From Argopecten irradians (lineage: Eukaryota; Mollusca; Bivalvia; Pectinida; Pectinidae), in assembly GCF_041381155.1 (NCBI RefSeq), contig NC_091142.1:34955604-35019603 (forward strand): a stretch of DNA of 64,000 bases, written 5' to 3'. Position 1 is the stretch's first letter, and every line of letters begins with the position of its first letter. Below, piece after piece: positions 58,315-64,000 of this stretch. The translations under genes and the position numbers were made by a program. The notes under the pieces were generated by a model, which was given only the letters and a program-made list of their open reading frames with translations, made no database searches and was not told where the DNA came from.

Positions 58315-58626
58315 TATGGGACAAGGAAGTTATTCCAACCGTGTGGACAAAACAAAATTGTCAAATTTTCGAGGCGATCTGCCCCTTTATCAAGACATAC
58401 AAAACGAACACGATTACATAATAGGATAGGAACAGTAATGCGGGGCAATGTAGACAAATATTTGTGCTCCATTGTGCTGTTTAGTTAAATATTTCATTCC
58501 GCATGGCTGTTCGTATCCTATTATGTAATCGTGTTCGTTTTGTATGTCTTGATAAAGGGGCAGGTCGCCTCGAAAAAAAATGACATTTTTTTGTTCACAC
58601 GGTTGGAATTAATTCCTTGTCCCATA
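58315..58626. mobile_element. Foldback element, arms of about 125 bp
   Basis: The left arm gggacaaggaagttattcca ... tttatcaagacatacaaaac gaacacgattacataatagg recurs inverted at the right with few mismatches. The loop is about 60 bp. No coding capacity. Confidence 0.85.
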
Positions 58627-59087
58627 TTTACCATTTGAAGTAATTCGTGTCCAACAGACTTACGTTTGATTGGATCCCGTGTCATCTGGAAAATCCTGTT
58701 GATATTACTTCTTTGACAACTATCTTACAACTTAGAAATACTATATACCCATATCTATAGTTGATATATATAATACAATGTAACAACATTTTAGGTGAGC
58801 ATGACGTTGGGGACTTATAATATATCAATTAAAATACCTATAGTATATGCAGGAACTTGATTAGACGTTTGCTTTTCCTGACAATACCTTAGATAGCGTA
58901 GATACGTCATTAATTAGTTAATGACGTCATACTACCTGCTGTGAAATAGTTCATTATTACGCGAATATTTCAACGTTGTATAAACTGTGTAAGCAGATCT
59001 ATTTAACCTCGAATAAGTAATCAGCGCCTTGGGAAAAGTACTGTAATACGATTACACGTGTCACTAATCCGAGGTCACGATTAGTGA

Positions 59088-59735
59088 AGTTTGTTTAGTC
59101 ACGTTTCACTAATCCAAGGTGACGTTTCAATAACCCGAGGTCACGTTTCACTAATCCCAGGTCACGATTTCACTAATCCGAGGTCACGTTTCACTAATTT
59201 AAGGTCACGGTTTCACTAATCCGAAGTCACGTTTCATTAATCCGAGGTCACGTTTCACTAATCCGAGGTCACGATTTCACTAATCCGAGGTCACGTTTCA
59301 CTAATCCAAGGTCACGTTTCACTAATCCGAGGTCACGATTTCCCTAATCCGAGGTCACGTTTCACTAATCCGAGGTCACGTTTCACTAATCCAAGGTCAC
59401 GTTTCACTTATCCGAGGTCATGCTTCACTAATCCGAGGTCACGTTTCATTAATCCGAGGTCACGTTTCACTAATCTAAGGTCACGTTTCACTTATCCGAG
59501 GTCATGCTTCACTTATCCGAGGTCATGATTCATTAATCTGAGTTCACGATTTCACTAATCCGAGGTCACGTTTCACTAATCCAAGGTCACGTTTTACTAA
59601 TCCGAGGTCACGATTTCACTAATCCGAGGTCACATTTCACTAATCAAAGGTCACGTTTCACTTATCCGAGGTCATGCTTCACTAATCCGAGGTTACATTT
59701 CAGTAATTCACGGTCTCGTTTTACTAATCTGAGAA
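59088..59735. repeat. 21-22 bp minisatellite, about 30 copies
   Basis: Unit tcacgtttcactaatccgagg with a 22-bp variant tcacgatttcactaatccgagg and frequent ccaagg for ccgagg. Higher-order groups of three to four variants recur. Confidence 0.9.
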
Positions 59736-59861
59736 ACCCCGGGTTAGAAGCATCTACATGTAGTATCCCCTCATGGACTATGTACATGTCAATTAATGGC
59801 TTAGTTTTGGGTTTATTAGTTCATTTAATAAAGTGTTTCATATTTGTTCGTGGAGAAGAAC

Positions 59862-59970
59862 AGAGTACCCGGATGAATCACTGACCAGTGGACAGTATCA
59901 TGAGGTTTGAACTGGTGATCTAGAGGTGGAGGGCTTGTGGTAATAGGCCGGGCCACACCGCGACCACAAT
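59862..59970 (-). mobile_element. SINE fragment, same family as 47915-48112
   Basis: Reverse of the SINE 5' part on the + strand: gagtacccggatgaatcact, ggtttgaactggtgatc (B-box complement), agaggtggagggcttgtggt, ccacaccgcgaccac. Body missing. Confidence 0.55.
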
Positions 59971-60344
59971 TAATAATGTATTGGTCATAGAATACTGATT
60001 CGCCAAAGGCCATATTTGATTCAAGAGAAGTCATTACCGATTTGATATCACCAAGGTCAATATGTTAATTACAGATCTATCAGGATTTTTATGCAAATAT
60101 TTAATTTAGGTCACGACGACTAACGTTTTAAACACGACCACTGCCGATTTCCTTAAGTCAACGATTTAAGCATTACAATTCTTGTGATAACGAATGTTTC
60201 AACGAAGATTTATTCACGAATGTGGAGGTCTATATGAAGTAAGCATTTTTTGCACAAAACCAGCGCTTTTGAGTCAGGATTTCATTCTGCTTATTATACC
60301 AATTACATTACGTAAGATAACCAAAAAATCGTAAATGCAGAATT

Positions 60345-60985
60345 GTTGTTCATCCACACGTACTTGCAGAATTGATGTTCATCCACACGTACTTGCAGAA
60401 TTGATGTTCAACTATTCGTACTTGCAGAATTCATGTTAAACTACACGTACTGGCAGAATTGATGTTCAACCACACGTACTTGCAGAACTGATGTTCAACC
60501 ACACGTACTTGCAGAATTGATGTTCAACTATAAGTACTTGCAGAATTAATGTTTAACTACACGTACTTGCAGAATTGATGTTCAACTACACGTACTTGCA
60601 GAATTCATGTTCAACCACACGTACTTGCAGAACTGATGTTCAACCACACGTACTTGCAGAATTGATGTTCAACTATAAGTACTTGCAGAATTAATGTTAA
60701 ACTACACGTACTTGCAGAATTGATGTTCATCCACACGTACTTGCAGAATTCATGTTAAACTACACGTACTTGCAGAATTGATGTTCAACTACACGTACTG
60801 GCAGAATTCATGTTAAACTACACGTACTTGCAGACTTGATGTTAAACTACACGTACTTGCAGAATTGATGTTCAACCACACGTACTTGCAGAACTCATGT
60901 TCAACCACACGTACTTGCAGAATTGATATTCAACCACACGTACTTGCAGAACTGATGTTCAACCACACGTACAGAGTTGATGTTC
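60345..60985. repeat. 29-bp minisatellite, about 21 copies
   Basis: Unit acttgcagaattgatgttca accacacgt, with variants (ctacacgt, aactgatg, attcatg) arranged in repeated blocks. Confidence 0.9.
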
Positions 60986-61949
60986 AAACAAGTGCTCCAT
61001 TCAGTTAGATCGTCTGCAACAGTGGCCATGTTGACTGTGTGGGAAAACCTCTGATACCAAACGCGACTGGGAAACCCCGAGTGTTAAATCGTTTCGGGGC
61101 ACGCGTCCTTCTCTCGTCACTGCTCTGGTGTTAAATAGTAGTTGGCAACATTCCGTTGTATGTGCTTCCTCACATCCTTCCTCCCATGGCACAATCAACT
61201 CAACCAGGATAAATTACCGACGCTGTTGTGACCATATCACAATGTCTGGTCACAACGGTATTTCGGAAAGACAAGAGTTTGGTGCTCGGTCCTTGTCTTC
61301 CAGGTTGGGGCTTTAATAGGTAAGTTTGCCTGACAAGGGTAGCAGCTTATTGACTTTTCTCTCTAGCGTTCACAACCTGTATACATGTGGGTGTATTTCC
61401 ACTGTTGTGTTGCTGGCCTCTTCTGCCGTCGTTCTTTCTCCAAAATGTCAGTCAAGTCCGTTAGGATTTGGGCCCGGTTATTCAAAAGATGATTAGCTTA
61501 ATCACCCGATTAGTTAAATTTTAATTTCTTATTTGCTGCAATGCCTGTGCTTACATATTTTGTTATATAAAAAGGGCAAGTAGGTTTAGAATGGAATACT
61601 TCAGAATTTCATAAAATTTTGTCAAGTTTGTTTTACAAGAAATAATTCTATCACGATTTGACAACCTTTAAATCATAGAAGCCTCGTCACCTTTGAACAA
61701 TTGGGTCCAGGTCGTGTTCGCAACGGCGAAGATATATTCTGCATCCAGATAGGATATGTGACAGCGCCCCTTTGCCGTCACACAATGGACATGTTGGATT
61801 TTCCACAAAACCACATAGACACAAATTGGCTGCAGATGGCCATTACGTCATACACAGACCGGATGGCAAAATACAGGTATGACACAGATACACCTTGTAT
61901 CCTTTTTACAACTATCTATAACGTCAGTCTCCGTATCTTACTGTGAACT
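60986..61949. other. Intergenic, no gene seen
   Basis: Short ORFs near 61128 and 61701 have no recognisable family motif. Confidence 0.4.
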
Positions 61950-62236
61950 ACCTAAATTCTGGCCAAATTTGGTTACATTACATGCAGAACTCTGACTAGA
62001 AGCGAATTAAAGGATTTACCTCTGTATCCCATATTGGGCCCCGCCCCTCATGCCTCTGGGGGGTTAGAGACACATTTTATACAATTTATGTTCCTGTTTC
62101 CCAAAGGATCTTTCTGGCCAAACTTGGTTACATTCCATACAGAGCTCTAGGACTAGTAGCGATTTAAAGGAGTTACCTCTATTTCCCCTATTGGGCCCGC
62201 CTCTCCTGCCCCCTCCCCCCCGGCCCGGTCAAAGTG
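61950..62236 (+). mobile_element. Truncated CAAGAGG/GAGCTAAAA composite element
   Basis: Core units of the 46409-47086 element (ttctggccaaatttggttac, ggatttacctctgtatccc) and an end gtgagctaaaaa at 62224-62235. The 5' end is missing. Confidence 0.6.
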
Positions 62237-63004
62237 AGCTAAAAATAACAATCAACTTCTTCAAAATTTCACCATTTATTCTTTAATGGCATTACATTGC
62301 ATTCATTTATCTTAAAAAATATAAAATGTAGTTTAATGCTTGACAAAATACTTAATCTAAAAGTATGAAGCTTTAAACCCAATAGTCTATATAACAACCA
62401 CAAGAACACATTTATGTTTATATAATAAATATATTGATAATATATTTCATACTGAATAAATATTCCTTTTAAAAAGGAAATTTGTATTAATAATGCATTT
62501 AAAATGTTAATATATTATTCTGCCACTTTGTGACAAAAACTGAATGTTTATTTTTATTCCATTTTAGTCAAGAATTATCAGTAATCAAATGTATTACTGT
62601 TGTATTTGCGTATATAATTTATCTTTTAAGATATAAGAATATCTTACAAAAATATATTAAATATAGCACCCCAAACCTAAACAATGAAGTCAATGAGAAA
62701 CCAACGTGGTAATTCACTCACAATCAATAAATTCATATAATTCAAATCACATTAGGACAAGTGTCTTCTTTGTTAATCATGGAAACAAATTCCCAGTTTT
62801 ACTCACAAACCGTTGTAATAATATAACTAATCATGCACTCATAAAAAGCTATGTGCACCTTACGTAGTGTAAAAGAAGGATAATAATGATAACTATCTGT
62901 CAGGGTTTGACTGTATAACGCATTGTAGGACGTCGATCATATGGTAATTAAAAATGATGATAATGATAGAGATCAGTAATGTTGATGATGGGCTGGTGTT
63001 ATAT
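62237..63004. other. AT-rich intergenic, no gene seen
   Basis: Very AT-rich, no recognised feature. Confidence 0.4.
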
Positions 63005-63135
63005 TAGTCCGCTAAACCTGTCTATATTATTAGGCTTTTTTAAATTTTTTTTTTGCCTAATATATAGTCTTATATATTAGGCAAAAAAAAAATTAAAAAA
63101 AAAAGCCTAATAATATAGGCAGGTTTAGCGGACTA
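63005..63135. repeat. 131-bp near-perfect palindrome
   Basis: TAGTCCGCTAAACCTG...CTATATTATTAGGC with T-rich centre pairs with ...GCCTAATAATATAGGCAGGTTTAGCGGACTA-like sequence (given in parts). Arms of about 60 bp, few mismatches, short loop. Confidence 0.85.
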
Positions 63136-63317
63136 GTGTTATATATTAGGCAAGGCTATGTAGAGTTTTACTCTCTTTAAAGGCAAGGCTTCGTCGATGA
63201 TTTGATATACATGTATATATAATTTCATGGCTTTAGAGTTTTACTCCAGACAACATTGATGTGGAATGACAATACTATGGTGTATATATGTAATGGTAAA
63301 CAAATGATAAACATTAA

Positions 63318-64000
63318 AGATGCTCCACCGCTGACAAATGGTATTTTTTCACTATCAAAAACAGGAGCAGACGATTTAGTATTTTTCTTCAGTTACAAAA
63401 TTTACGTATTTTACACCATTACCACCGTTGCAAAGTTTGAGCTTCTAATTTTACTTCAAATTAAAAATGTGAAAAATAATCAATTGTATCCCGAAACAAG
63501 AGGCCTGGAGGGCCTGTATCGTTCACCTGGTTATTGTAATGCCAAGTAATGCTCTGACTACAGGATCATTGTATCTTTTCTGTAGGACTTTGGTTTCATT
63601 CCATGCAGAACTCTATGACAAGTAACGTTTTAAAGGATTTACCTCTATTTCCCATATTGGGCCCCGCCCCTTTTGCCCCTGGGGGGTAAGAGCCAAAATT
63701 TATACAAACTCTGTTCTCCTTCCCCAAGGATATTTCTGGCTAAATTTAGTTACATTCAATGCAGAACTCTATGACTAGTAGTGATTTAAAGGAAATGTTG
63801 ACGGATAGACGATGGACAGACGATGGACGGACGACGGACGCCGCGCCATGACATAAACTCACCGGCCCTTCGGGGCAGGTGAGCTAAAAATTCCATGTCA
63901 CTATATCCTATATTGAATGAACAGACATATACACGATTAAACACCAATTATTGTTCAAATGATGAATATCATTTATGCTCTGTCGGCGGTGGAGTATCTT
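63318..64000. mobile_element. TTAA MITE, AGATGCTCCACCGC type, interrupted, reaching the window end
   Basis: TTAA/AGATGCTCCACCGCTGAC at 63314-63335; the opposite terminus gtcggcggtggagtatctt ends at 64000, so the last bases or the TTAA fall outside. The CAAGAGG element at 63497-63890 is inserted in its A-tract. Confidence 0.8.
63497..63890 (+). mobile_element. CAAGAGGCC...GGTGAGCTAAAA element nested in a MITE
   Basis: Starts CAAGAGGCCTGGAGGGCCTG after CCCGAAA and ends GGGGCAGGTGAGCT followed by AAAAATTCC. In sister MITEs (39785 and the inverse near 56645) the uninterrupted site is cccgAAAAAAAtcc. One core unit, a short gacggacgacgg run, then a hairpin (accggccc/ggggcaggt). Confidence 0.8.

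Noticed and set aside
61701-61946. 81-codon ORF
   Set aside because: No recognisable motif or conserved partner in the window.
62530-62712. 60-codon hydrophobic ORF
   Set aside because: Very AT-rich context where hydrophobic ORFs arise by chance; no splice or family evidence.
1-64000. LTR or other virus-derived element
   Set aside because: I found no long terminal repeats and no reverse-transcriptase, integrase or capsid-like reading frame.

Overview
This is eukaryotic, AT-rich genomic DNA, most likely from a bivalve mollusc. The clues are spliceosomal introns, a very-large-GTPase (VLIG/GVIN) gene in one uninterrupted exon, RING-less B-box proteins in tandem, a tRNA-derived SINE with the mollusc-type '(g)agtacccggaggaaaaccacc' block, and short A-tract-targeting elements that begin CAAGAGG and end in a hairpin plus GAGCTAAAA. 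Nothing bacterial, no rRNA or tRNA gene and no CRISPR array was seen. The species is not determined.

Layout. 1-4441 (+): 3' two thirds of a VLIG/GVIN-like GTPase, cut by the window edge and carrying two apparent one-base frameshifts in A-runs. 4442-9498: intergenic DNA filled with repeats (rodlike palindromes, 'ccaagatggc' repeats, a 1.5-kb composite element). 9499-19343 (-): six-exon delta-tubulin gene (TUBD1) whose introns hold two minisatellites built on its own splice sites: about 62 copies of a 74-bp unit made of the 3' end of exon 4 plus its GTAAGT donor, and about six copies of a 58-bp unit carrying the exon 3 acceptor. 19680-23430: a 16-bp minisatellite with a TTAA-flanked MITE that was later duplicated with its flank. 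24737-30354 (+): four-exon mitochondrial ribosomal protein mL50 gene. 32203-38157 and 39085-45466: a direct duplication of about 6 kb; each copy has a B-box/coiled-coil/propeller-like protein gene and a small membrane ORF. The second gene copy is intact, the first carries two frameshifts. 45712-46276: 33-bp minisatellite. 48178-49764 (-): a voltage-gated potassium channel of the non-Shaker class in two visible exons. From 49.8 kb to the end I see no convincing gene, only MITEs, foldback elements, a SINE fragment and tandem arrays.

The genes have unrelated jobs: an interferon-type GTPase family member, a centriole/basal-body tubulin, a mitoribosome subunit, a TRIM-like family with putative immune or ubiquitin-linked roles, and a K+ channel. 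What links the window is repeat activity. The near-identical duplication works as a natural filled-site/empty-site experiment that fixes the ends and target duplications of three mobile elements. The most unusual observation is the expansion of functional splice-site sequence into tandem arrays at both an acceptor and a donor of one delta-tubulin gene.
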